Below, piece after piece: positions 1 through 6,355 of a stretch of DNA of 7,412 nt. Under the pieces are notes generated by a model. It made no database searches. It saw only the letters and a list, made by a program, of their open reading frames with translations, and was not told the DNA's origin. The stretch is from Acetobacteraceae bacterium. GTDB lineage: Bacteria > Pseudomonadota > Alphaproteobacteria > Acetobacterales > Acetobacteraceae. Both the position numbers and the translations under genes were made by a program. The DNA lies in NCBI GenBank assembly GCA_019689515.1, contig JADGHI010000179.1:1-7412 (forward strand). Direction: 5' to 3'. The first letter of the stretch is position 1, and every line of letters begins with the position of its first letter.

Positions 1-159
1 GGGTTGGGGTGGGGCGCATCCGCGGTCTCCAGTGATTGCGTGCGGTGCGTCAAGAATTCACATTGCAGGTGCGAAGTTCAGCCCAAATTCCCGCTCCGGT
101 ACCGCAAGAGCGTGGAGTTTTTGACGAAATCGCCGCGCGATTTGTAAAGGATGTAAAGA
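1..159. other. Intergenic region upstream of the regulator gene
   Basis: No gene is supported here. The right end holds the likely promoter/operator and ribosome binding site of the regulator (listed separately). An imperfect inverted element, TTGCAGGTGCGAA, lies at 63-75 and could be a regulator-binding half-site pair, but it is not a clean palindrome. On the minus strand an ATG at 19-17 is preceded by GGAGA (30-26) at normal spacing, so a divergent gene could begin here and run off the left edge. Only six codons are visible, so this cannot be tested. Relatives of this regulator family often sit beside genes of acyl-CoA or glyoxylate metabolism, which would fit a divergent partner, but that is inference. 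Confidence 0.5.
121..158 (+). promoter_or_regulatory. Candidate promoter/operator and ribosome binding site of the regulator gene
   Basis: TTGACG at 121-126 matches a -35 hexamer at five of six positions, and TGTAAA at 143-148, 16 nt downstream, is a weak -10 match (four of six). The heptamer TGTAAAG occurs twice in tandem, at 143-149 and 152-158, with a 9-bp period. AAAGGA at 146-151 is a good Shine-Dalgarno match 8 nt before the ATG. If the promoter is real, transcription would start at about 154-156 and leave an almost leaderless mRNA without that Shine-Dalgarno, so both readings cannot hold for the same transcript. The tandem heptamer could be an autoregulatory site. Only the bases are seen; function is inferred. 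Confidence 0.35.
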
Positions 160-1560
160 ATGGCGCGCCCCCTGATCGGCCGCACCGTCCGTCGCCTGCG
201 CCTCGAGCGCGGCCTGACGCAGCAGGCGCTCGCCGCCAGTCTCGGGATCTCCGCGAGCTACCTGAACCTGATCGAGCACGACCAGCGCGCGGTCACCGCC
301 TCGCTGCTGATCAAGCTGACCGAGGCACTGGGCGTGGACCTCGCCGCGCTCTCCGGCAGCGCCGAGCGCCAGCTCGAGGTCGGGCTGCGCGAGGTGCTCA
401 CCGACCCGATGCTCGGCGTGGAGGAGGTTCCGGAGGGCGAGGTGGCCGCGGCGGCGGCGAGCGCACCGAACCTCGCGCGCGCCGTGCTTGCCCTCTACCG
501 CGCCTGGCGCGTGGCGCGCGAGGACGCGAGCGGCATCGCGCTTCCCTCCGGCCGCCGCATGCTGCTGCCGACCGAGGAGGCGCGCGACTTCTTCCACGAG
601 CACGCCAACCACTTCCCGGCGCTGGAGGCCGCCGCGGAGGCGATCGGCCGCGAGCTCGGCACCGTCGCGCCCGCGGAGCTGAATCACGCCGTCGCCGAGC
701 GTCTGCGCCGGCGCCATGGCCTGACCGTCACCGTCGGTCCGCTGGACGGAGCGCTGCGGCGCTACGACCCGGCGGCGCGGCACCTCGCGCTGAACGAGAC
801 GCTGCCGCGCGAGAGCCGCGGCTTCCACATGGCTTTCCAGCTCATGCTGCTGGAGGCGCGCGACGCGGTGGAGGCGGTGCTCGCCCCCGCCGCCCCGTCC
901 AGCGCCGAGGCCGCGGCGCTGATCCGCATCGGCCTGCTCAACTACGCCGCCGGAGCGCTGCTGATGCCCTACGACGCGTACCTTTCCGCCGCGCGCGCTC
1001 TGCGCCACGACGTGGAGGCGCTCGCCGCGCGCTTCGGCGTCAGCTTCGAGCAGGCCTGCCACCGCCTCTCGACGCTGCAGCGTGAGGGCGCGCGCGGCGT
1101 GCCCTTCTTCTTCCTGCGCGTGGACCCGGCGGGCAATGTGGACAAGCGCTTCTCGGCGGCCGGCTTCCCCTTTGCGCGCTTCGGCGGCTCCTGCCCCAAA
1201 TGGATCGTGCACCACGCCTTCGCGACACCGGGCACGCTGCGCGTGCAGGTGGCGACGCTGCCGGACGGGGCGGGCTTCCTCTGCTTCGCGCGCACGGTGC
1301 ACGGCCCCGCGCCGCGCTGGGGCGAGCCCCCGCCGGTGCATGTGGTGGCGATGGGCTGCGACATCGCGCGCGCGGCGGAGGTGGTGTACGCGGACGGGCT
1401 GGACCTGGCGCGCGCGGCGGTCGGCATCGGCCTCTCCTGCCGCCTGTGCGACCGGCCGGACTGCCGCAGCCGTGCCTTCCCGCCGCTCGAGCACCGCCTC
1501 GCCCTCGATCCGGCGATCGAGGGGGCGGCGCCCTGGCGGTTCGAGGCGAAACGGCGCTGA
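160..1560 (+). CDS. XRE-family transcriptional regulator, short-chain fatty acyl-CoA regulator (ScfR/RamB-like) family
   Basis: A cytoplasmic DNA-binding regulator of 466 residues, the usual length for this family. Residues about 6-65 form a Cro/C1-type helix-turn-helix (TQQALAASLGIS at 20-31, then SYLNLIEHDQRAV). A middle region, about 140-280, resembles the ImmA/IrrE domain, but the HExxH motif is replaced by HMAFQ at 223-227 and the later ligand region reads YAAGALLMPY (262-271), so protease activity is unlikely. The C-terminal half (about 300-465) matches the family's effector domain, with FFFLRVDPAGNVDKRFSA (316-333), CPKW at 345-348 and a cysteine cluster CRLCDRPDC (C427, C430, C435). 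Characterised relatives (PccR, RamB) sense acyl-CoA status and control propionyl-CoA, acetate or glyoxylate genes. The ATG at 160 has AAAGGA 8 nt upstream. The actual regulon cannot be read from this window; family assignment is firm, effector identity is not. Confidence 0.87.
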   Translation: MARPLIGRTVRRLRLERGLTQQALAASLGISASYLNLIEHDQRAVTASLLIKLTEALGVDLAALSGSAERQLEVGLREVLTDPMLGVEEVPEGEVAAAAASAPNLARAVLALYRAWRVAREDASGIALPSGRRMLLPTEEARDFFHEHANHFPALEAAAEAIGRELGTVAPAELNHAVAERLRRRHGLTVTVGPLDGALRRYDPAARHLALNETLPRESRGFHMAFQLMLLEARDAVEAVLAPAAPSSAEAAALIRIGLLNYAAGALLMPYDAYLSAARALRHDVEALAARFGVSFEQACHRLSTLQREGARGVPFFFLRVDPAGNVDKRFSAAGFPFARFGGSCPKWIVHHAFATPGTLRVQVATLPDGAGFLCFARTVHGPAPRWGEPPPVHVVAMGCDIARAAEVVYADGLDLARAAVGIGLSCRLCDRPDCRSRAFPPLEHRLALDPAIEGAAPWRFEAKRR

Positions 1561-1611
1561 CGGCCGTCGCCGGGCAGCTTACGCTTGCGCGATCCGGTCG
1601 GGGAGGGCGCG

Positions 1612-2256
1612 ATGCTGACGGTCTGGGGCCGCAAGAACTCAATCAACGTGATCAAGGTCCTCTGGGGCCTGACGGAGCTTGGCCTGCCCTATGAGCGCAT
1701 CGACGCCGGCATGGCCTTCGGCCGGGTGAACGACCCGGACTACCGCGCGATGAACCCGAACGGCCGCGTGCCGACGCTGGTGGACGGTGACTACGTGCTG
1801 TGGGAGTCGAACTCGGTCCTCCGCTACCTCTGCATGAAGCATGGCGGGGCGAAAGGGCTCGCGCTCTATCCGGCCGATCCGGGGGCGCGGGCGAGCGTGG
1901 ACCGCTGGCTCGACTGGCAGCTCTCCACGCTGAGCCCGGCGGAACGGAACCTGTTCTGGGGCATGGTCCGCACGCCGCCGGAGAAGCGCGACATGGCGCA
2001 GGTGACGGGCGCGATGAAGGCGGCGGCGGAGTGCTGGGCGATCCTGGACGCGCGGCTGGCGAAGCATGGCGGGCCGTTCGTGGAGGGGGCGGCCTTCACG
2101 CTCGCGGACATCGTGCTCGGCGCTTATGCGCGGCGCTGGTTCGGCGAGGAGGTGCGGGTGGAGGGGATGCCCGACTTCCCGGCGCTGCGGGCCTGGTACG
2201 AGCGGCTGGGCGAGCGCGAGGGATTCCGGCTGTGGCTCGGGCCCAGGCTGACCTGA
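1612..2256 (+). CDS. Glutathione S-transferase family protein
   Basis: A 214-residue cytosolic GST, of normal length. The N-terminal thioredoxin-fold domain (about 1-80) starts LTVWGRKNSINVIKVLW, where N9/S10 lie at the glutathione-activating position. It contains the cis-proline in NGRVPTLV (P54) and the glutathione-binding ES pair at 65-66 (WESNSVLRYL). The helical C-terminal domain (about 90-210) carries the N-capping-box motif FTLADIVLGAY (T163, D166). The start at 1612 is chosen because GGGAGG (1601-1606) lies 5 nt upstream; the TTG at 1585 would add nine residues before the conserved beta strand. The family conjugates glutathione to electrophiles or acts as a reductase or isomerase; the substrate is not predictable. 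It lies 51 nt after the regulator on the same strand and may be co-transcribed with it, though a separate promoter cannot be excluded. Confidence 0.9.
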   Translation: MLTVWGRKNSINVIKVLWGLTELGLPYERIDAGMAFGRVNDPDYRAMNPNGRVPTLVDGDYVLWESNSVLRYLCMKHGGAKGLALYPADPGARASVDRWLDWQLSTLSPAERNLFWGMVRTPPEKRDMAQVTGAMKAAAECWAILDARLAKHGGPFVEGAAFTLADIVLGAYARRWFGEEVRVEGMPDFPALRAWYERLGEREGFRLWLGPRLT

Positions 2257-2283
2257 GGCGGGCGCGGGACGGAGCCGGACACC

Positions 2284-2745
2284 ATGGGACACGAACAGGA
2301 CCCGCAGGCGCCCATGTCGGCAGCCTGGCAGGAGCGGGATCGGCAGGCGCGCGTCGCCGCAGCGCGGCGCTGGGCCGAGGCGCACCTCGACCGCAGCCCC
2401 TTCGGCGAAGGGTTGGCGCGGCGGCTGGCTGAGAAGCTCTGGGCCTCGTCGGAGGGAACGGGACTCATCCATCAATTCCACCGCGACTACTGTGGTCACG
2501 GGCTGATCCGCACCGCGGAGGGCGTGAAGCTGTGCGAGATCTTCGACGGCGGCGACTTCACAGGCCCCGCCATCGCGCAGTGGGACGACAAGGAGGCCTT
2601 CGTCGCCTTCTTCGCGCGCCAGTCCGACTGGACCTGCTCGGGCTCCGAGCCGGGCGAGCCGGTGTTCTACACCGAGGATGACTGGAGCCGCTGCAACCAG
2701 CGCCTGACGCGCGAGGCGATCGAGGCGTTCTGCGCCGGCGCCTGA
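2284..2745 (+). CDS. Conserved-looking hypothetical protein, 153 residues
   Basis: I do not recognise this protein. It is acidic and soluble, with no signal peptide or membrane segment. Residues 13-52 look helical and charged (AAWQERDRQARVAAARRWAE). A mixed region follows, with HQFHRDYCGHGL (63-74), KLCEIFDGGDF (82-92), an aromatic stretch AFVAFFARQSDWTC (105-118) and VFYTEDDW (127-134). Five cysteines (70, 84, 118, 137, 150) are spread out and do not form an obvious metal site. Coding is credible: codon use is GC3-rich like the neighbours, and GGAG (2271-2274) lies 9 nt before the ATG. The alternative ATG at 2314 has no comparable ribosome binding site. The gene begins 27 nt after the GST stop, so co-transcription is likely. 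A stress or housekeeping accessory role would be guesswork. Confidence 0.75.
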   Translation: MGHEQDPQAPMSAAWQERDRQARVAAARRWAEAHLDRSPFGEGLARRLAEKLWASSEGTGLIHQFHRDYCGHGLIRTAEGVKLCEIFDGGDFTGPAIAQWDDKEAFVAFFARQSDWTCSGSEPGEPVFYTEDDWSRCNQRLTREAIEAFCAGA

Positions 2746-2763
2746 CCCGCTCGCGGGCGGGCC

Positions 2764-2781
2764 AGGCGGGCGCCCCCGCCT
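2764..2781. terminator. Hairpin between convergent genes, possible bidirectional terminator
   Basis: GGCGGG (2765-2770) pairs perfectly with CCCGCC (2775-2780) around a 4-nt loop, and A2764-T2781 adds a seventh pair. It fills the 35-nt gap between the stop of the 153-residue protein and the stop of the minus-strand permease. A smaller hairpin, CCCG (2746-2749) with CGGG (2754-2757), lies beside it. Neither strand has a T-run after the stem, so this is not a canonical intrinsic terminator. Position and symmetry make a transcript-end or 3'-end-protecting role plausible. Confidence 0.4.
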
Positions 2782-3701
2782 CACCCCTTCACGTCCATCG
2801 CCTGCCGCAGTCCGTCGCTCAGCAGGTTGAAGCAGATGGAGGTGACGAAGATGCACGCCCCCGGCAGCACCGCGACCCAGGGCTGCACGTAGATCGCCGT
2901 GCGCAGCGTGTTCAGCATCAGGCCCCATTCGGGCTCCGGCGGCTTGGTACCGAGGCCGAGGAAGGAGAGGCCGCTCGCCAGGATCATGCTCACGCTGATC
3001 AGGCTGGTCGCATAGATGAAGATCGGGCCCAGCACGTTGCCCAGCACGTGCACCCGCACCACGGTGAAGGCTCCCGCCCCGCTCGCCCGCGCCGCGTCCA
3101 CGAAGTCGAGGCTCCGCACCCCCGTCGTCACGCTCTCCGCCACGCGGATGATCGGCGGGATGAAGACCAGGGTCAGCGCCAGGATCGCGTTCAGGATTCC
3201 CGCCCCGAGCGCGCCGGAGATCGCCACCGCCAGCAGCACGGAGGGGAAGGCGTAGAACACGTCGGTCACGCGCATGATCGCCATGTTCACCTTGCCGCCC
3301 GCGTAGCCCGCCAGCACGCCGAGCACCGTGCCGACCACGAAGGCGATCGCCACCGGCACGATCCCCATGAACCAGGAGAGCCGCCCGCCGTAGAGCAGCC
3401 GCGTCAGCATGTCGCGCCCCAGCTCGTCCGTCCCGAGCAGGTAGCCCGGCGTGCCGATCGCGCGCAGGCGGCGGAGCATGCTGCCCTGGTAGGGATCGTG
3501 CGGCGCGAGCAGCGGGGCGAAGACGATGGCGAGGAACATCAGCAGCAGGATCAGCGCGCAGGCGACCGTCACCGGATCGCGCCGCAGCCGCTTCCACACG
3601 CCGGCCCAGTAGCCCTGGGAACGGACCGGGGCCTGCCTGGCCTGGACGGCAAGCTCCGCCTCGGCGGCGGTCTGCGGCGCGGTCGTCGTCGTCATGCTCA
3701 T
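2781..3701 (-). CDS. ABC transporter permease, OppC/DppC family
   Basis: An inner-membrane permease of 306 residues that pairs with the adjacent OppB/DppB-type subunit to import peptides or a similar solute. A cytoplasmic tail (1-45) precedes the first membrane segment (about 46-67, ACALILLLMFLAIVFAPLL). The family signature LLGTDELGRDML is at 88-99. Further hydrophobic segments lie at about 110-132, 148-165, 170-187, 226-250 and 272-295. The EAA loop that docks on the ATPase is at about 200-223 (VDAARASGAGAF, then RVHVLGNVLG). Glycine 221 stands where proline is usual, although the conserved G208 is present. The start at 3701 is supported by AGGAGGG overlapping the upstream stop codon, about 10 nt away. 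The 16-nt gap to the first permease gene indicates tight co-transcription. Family assignment is firm, substrate unknown. Confidence 0.93.
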   Translation of the reverse strand: MSMTTTTAPQTAAEAELAVQARQAPVRSQGYWAGVWKRLRRDPVTVACALILLLMFLAIVFAPLLAPHDPYQGSMLRRLRAIGTPGYLLGTDELGRDMLTRLLYGGRLSWFMGIVPVAIAFVVGTVLGVLAGYAGGKVNMAIMRVTDVFYAFPSVLLAVAISGALGAGILNAILALTLVFIPPIIRVAESVTTGVRSLDFVDAARASGAGAFTVVRVHVLGNVLGPIFIYATSLISVSMILASGLSFLGLGTKPPEPEWGLMLNTLRTAIYVQPWVAVLPGACIFVTSICFNLLSDGLRQAMDVKG

Positions 3702-3717
3702 CGGCGCAATGCCCTCC

Positions 3718-4671
3718 TCACGCCCGCCGGATGCGCGGGTCGAGCGCCGTCTGCATCAGGTCCACCACCAGGTTCAGCGCGACGAAGAACATCGCCAGCA
3801 CCAGGATCGTGCCCTGCAGCACCGGCAGGTCGCGCTGGAAGATCGCGTTGTTGAGCAGCAGCCCCGTCCCCGGCCAGGAGAACACCGTCTCCACCAGGAT
3901 CGAGCCGCCCATCAGGTAGCCGAGCTGCAGCCCCATCACCGCCAGCGCGTTGGGCGCCGCGTTCTTCACCACGTGCAGGAACACGCCGCGGCGCGTCAGC
4001 CCCTTGCCGCGCAGCGCGACGACGAATTCCTGGTTCATGATCTCGGCGACGATCCCGCGCACCGTGCGGGTCACGATGCCCATCGGGATCACCGAGAGCG
4101 TCACCGCCGGCAGGATCAGGTGCTTCACCTGCTCCCAGTCCCAGCTCCAGTCCGCGGAGCCGCCGGGCCCCGCCCCCATCGCCGGCAGCCAGTTGAGCTG
4201 CACCGAGAAGATCACCACCAGCACCATGCCGAGCCAGTAATGCGGCACCGACACGCCGGCCACCGCCGTGCCCACCGCCACGCGGTCGAGCAGCGAGCCA
4301 CGGAAGGTGCCCGCCAGCCCGCCGAGGATGCAGCCCAGCGCGAAGCCGAGCAGCGCCGCCACCGCCGCGAGCAGCAGCGTGTTGCCGATCGCGGTGGAGA
4401 GGTCGGACCACACCGTCCGCCCCGTGGCCAGCGACCGGCCGAGGTCGCCCTGCGCCACCTTCATCAGCCAGATCCCGAACTGCACCGGCAGCGGCTTGTC
4501 GAGGCCGTATTCGCGTCGCACCTGCTCCACCACGTCGCCGGGCGCATCCGGCGGGACGATCGCGTTGATCGGGTCACCCGGCGCGATCTGCACCAGCATG
4601 AAGCAGACGAAGCCCACCGCGAGGGCGATGGGGACGGCATAGAGTATGCGGCGGATCAGATAGCGGATCAT
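3718..4671 (-). CDS. ABC transporter permease, OppB/DppB family
   Basis: An inner-membrane permease of 317 residues, typical for the family. The first membrane segment (about 9-30) leads into the family signature APGDPINAIV (30-39). A periplasmic region follows with YGLDKPLPVQF (55-65) and GDLGRSL (75-81). More membrane segments lie at about 97-121, 133-158, 185-205, 242-262 and 285-305. The ATPase-docking EAA loop is at about 215-240 (EFVVALRGKGLTRRGVFLHV, ending N-A-A-P240) with both key glycine and proline present. The tail contains FSWPGTG (264-270) and LDPRIR (310-315), both characteristic. GAGGGA (4680-4675) is the ribosome binding site, unusually close to the ATG and only 3 nt beyond a strong intercistronic hairpin. 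It lies 58 nt after the binding-protein gene and 16 nt before the second permease gene, forming one operon. Confidence 0.95.
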   Translation of the reverse strand: MIRYLIRRILYAVPIALAVGFVCFMLVQIAPGDPINAIVPPDAPGDVVEQVRREYGLDKPLPVQFGIWLMKVAQGDLGRSLATGRTVWSDLSTAIGNTLLLAAVAALLGFALGCILGGLAGTFRGSLLDRVAVGTAVAGVSVPHYWLGMVLVVIFSVQLNWLPAMGAGPGGSADWSWDWEQVKHLILPAVTLSVIPMGIVTRTVRGIVAEIMNQEFVVALRGKGLTRRGVFLHVVKNAAPNALAVMGLQLGYLMGGSILVETVFSWPGTGLLLNNAIFQRDLPVLQGTILVLAMFFVALNLVVDLMQTALDPRIRRA

Positions 4672-4683
4672 CGGTCCCTCGAT

Positions 4684-4724
4684 GGTCCCGGCGCGACCCT
4701 CCTGCGGGCGCCGCGCCGGGGACC
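4684..4724 (-). promoter_or_regulatory. Strong intercistronic hairpin between binding-protein and permease genes
   Basis: The arm at 4684-4695 (GGTCCCGGCGCG) is complementary to 4712-4724, giving 12 almost entirely G-C pairs with a single bulged base and a 16-nt loop. No T-run follows on the minus strand, so it is not a simple intrinsic terminator. Hairpins at this place in binding-protein operons are known to protect the 3' end of the upstream message and damp downstream expression, so that the periplasmic protein outnumbers the permeases. Its base lies 3 nt before the permease ribosome binding site. The role is inferred from position and structure. Confidence 0.6.
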
Positions 4725-4729
4725 CTCAC

Positions 4730-6355
4730 TCACTGGATGTAGGGGTAGCGCAGGTCCACGAACCAGGATTGCGGCTGGACGTAGCCGCGGATGCGCGGGC
4801 TCATCGCGCGCGGCGCCACGTCGTGGGCGATCCAGACGAACAACGCCTCGTCCACCCCCGCCGCGTGCAGCCGGGCGAGTGCCGCGTCGAGCTCACGCGG
4901 GTCGAAGGCATTGCGCACGGCGCGGCTCATCTCGTCGAAGCGCGGATCGTTGAAGAAGCCCCAGTTGTTCGAGACCGGCGGCGCCATGTGGCTGTCCCAG
5001 AAGCGGATCATGCCGAAGAACGGGTCCATCGCGGCGAAGGACACGTTGATCATGTTCGATCCGCGCGCCGAGGCGTGGGTGCAGCCCTGCCGCCAGTTGA
5101 CGACGAGGGTGTTCCACTCGACCACGTCAAACTCGACATTCACGCCGAGCGGGCGCAGGTCCTGCTGCAGGAACTCGTTCATCGCGAGCGGCTGCATCTG
5201 GCCGGAGCCGGAGGTCGAGATCTGGACGCGCAGGTTCAGCGGCCGCTGCGGCCCGTAGCCGGCCTCGGCGAGCAGGCGCCGCGCCTCCTCCTTGTCGGTG
5301 CGGATCCGGAAGCTCGGATTTCCGTACCAGGGGTGGTCTGCCGGGTAGGTGCCGACCGGTGCCACCATGAAGCCGCCAAGAAGCTGCTTCAGCGCCTCGC
5401 GATCAATGGCGAGGTTGAGCGCCCGGCGCACCCGCACGTCGCGCAGCGGCGAGCCCTCGGCGAAGCAGGGCTGCCAGGGCCAGACATGCGGCTGCAGGTT
5501 GGAGGTGATCTGCATCCCGCGCGCGCGGAGCTGCGGAATCGCATCCGGCGCCGGCGCCTCGATCCAGTCCACCTGGCCGGAGAGCAGGGCGGCGGTGCGC
5601 GCGTTGGGTTCCGGGATCGGCAGCAGCACGATGCGCTCCGCCCGCGCCTTCTCTCCCCAGTAATTCTCGTTGCGCACCATCTCGACACGCTCGCGCGGGA
5701 CGAAGCGCGTCAGGCGGAAGGGGCCGGTGCCGGAGGGGTTGGCGGCGAAGGCGTTCCACGCGGCCTCGGCGTTCGGCGCGCTGGCGCGCAGCCGCTCCCA
5801 GTGCGCCGGGCTCGCCATGAACAGGTTGGTGAGGTTGATCGGCAGCAGGCTGTCGGGCTCCGAGGTGTAGAGCGCGACCGTGTACTCATCGATCTTTTCG
5901 GCCCGCCGCAGCGTCGGCATGCGGCTGATCGTGAGGCCGACCTGGCGCGGATCGTAGTGCGGCGCCTCGCGGTCCAGCACCTTGCGGACGTTCCACACCA
6001 CCGCGTCGGCGTTGAAGTCGGAGCCGTCATGGAACTTCACGCCGCGGCGCAGGGTGAAGATCCAGCGCGTGCGGTCGTTCGGATCGTTGCGCCATTCGGT
6101 GGCGAGGCCCGGGATCAGGGTCGAGGGCCGGTCGGCCCGCGACAGGTCCCACATGGTCAGGCTGTCGTAGAGCGGGATGCCGGTGAAGCGGTTGCCCTCG
6201 AAGCCCTGGTCCGGCTGACCGTGGGTGAGCGGGATGTCGCCCGCGGTCATGCCGATCCGGATGGTGCCCTGCGCCTGGGCAGGGCCGGGCAGCCCGGTGG
6301 CGAGCGTCGACAACAGGCCGAGACAGGCGGAGAGCAGCAGGCGGCGGAGATTCAT
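4730..6355 (-). CDS. Periplasmic solute-binding protein, family 5 (DppA/OppA-like)
   Basis: A 541-residue extracytoplasmic binding protein, the usual size for the family, which captures the solute for the two permeases encoded downstream. The signal peptide is residues 1-28 (MNLRRLLLSACLGLLS, then a cleavage site after PAQA). The mature part shows family landmarks: IPLYDSLTMWD (60-70), LIPGLATEW (80-88), the signature RRGVKFHDGSDFNADAVVWN (103-122), PSGTGPFRL (207-215), VEMVRNENYWG (224-234), LLSGQVDWIE (257-266), RVRRALNLAIDREAL (308-322) and FFNDPRFDEM (467-476). The start has GGGAGG (6372-6367) 11 nt upstream. It is the first gene of the operon. Peptides are the commonest ligands, but the family also binds opines, glutathione, sugars and nickel, so the ligand stays open. 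Mature cysteines are 297 and 425. Confidence 0.94.
   Translation of the reverse strand: MNLRRLLLSACLGLLSTLATGLPGPAQAQGTIRIGMTAGDIPLTHGQPDQGFEGNRFTGIPLYDSLTMWDLSRADRPSTLIPGLATEWRNDPNDRTRWIFTLRRGVKFHDGSDFNADAVVWNVRKVLDREAPHYDPRQVGLTISRMPTLRRAEKIDEYTVALYTSEPDSLLPINLTNLFMASPAHWERLRASAPNAEAAWNAFAANPSGTGPFRLTRFVPRERVEMVRNENYWGEKARAERIVLLPIPEPNARTAALLSGQVDWIEAPAPDAIPQLRARGMQITSNLQPHVWPWQPCFAEGSPLRDVRVRRALNLAIDREALKQLLGGFMVAPVGTYPADHPWYGNPSFRIRTDKEEARRLLAEAGYGPQRPLNLRVQISTSGSGQMQPLAMNEFLQQDLRPLGVNVEFDVVEWNTLVVNWRQGCTHASARGSNMINVSFAAMDPFFGMIRFWDSHMAPPVSNNWGFFNDPRFDEMSRAVRNAFDPRELDAALARLHAAGVDEALFVWIAHDVAPRAMSPRIRGYVQPQSWFVDLRYPYIQ

Noticed and set aside
58..1494. Long minus-strand open frame of 478 codons opposite the regulator
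   Set aside because: It is arginine-, alanine- and histidine-rich with no recognisable domain, and arises because GC3-biased codons on one strand rarely give stops on the other.
1585..1611. TTG start for the GST nine codons upstream
   Set aside because: The ATG at 1612 has GGGAGG 5 nt upstream and begins exactly at the conserved first beta strand.
1639..3597. Minus-strand open frame of 652 codons across the GST, the hypothetical gene and most of the permease
   Set aside because: It overlaps three well-supported genes in other frames and shows no domain; a composition artefact.
3694..4953. Plus-strand open frame of 419 codons opposite the first permease
   Set aside because: Low-complexity H/R/Q/A-rich translation antisense to a clear permease.
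6317..6355. Lipobox-like LSAC (residues 8-11) in the binding-protein signal peptide
   Set aside because: The cysteine comes too early, with only four residues of hydrophobic stretch before it; an ordinary signal peptide cleaved after PAQA fits better.
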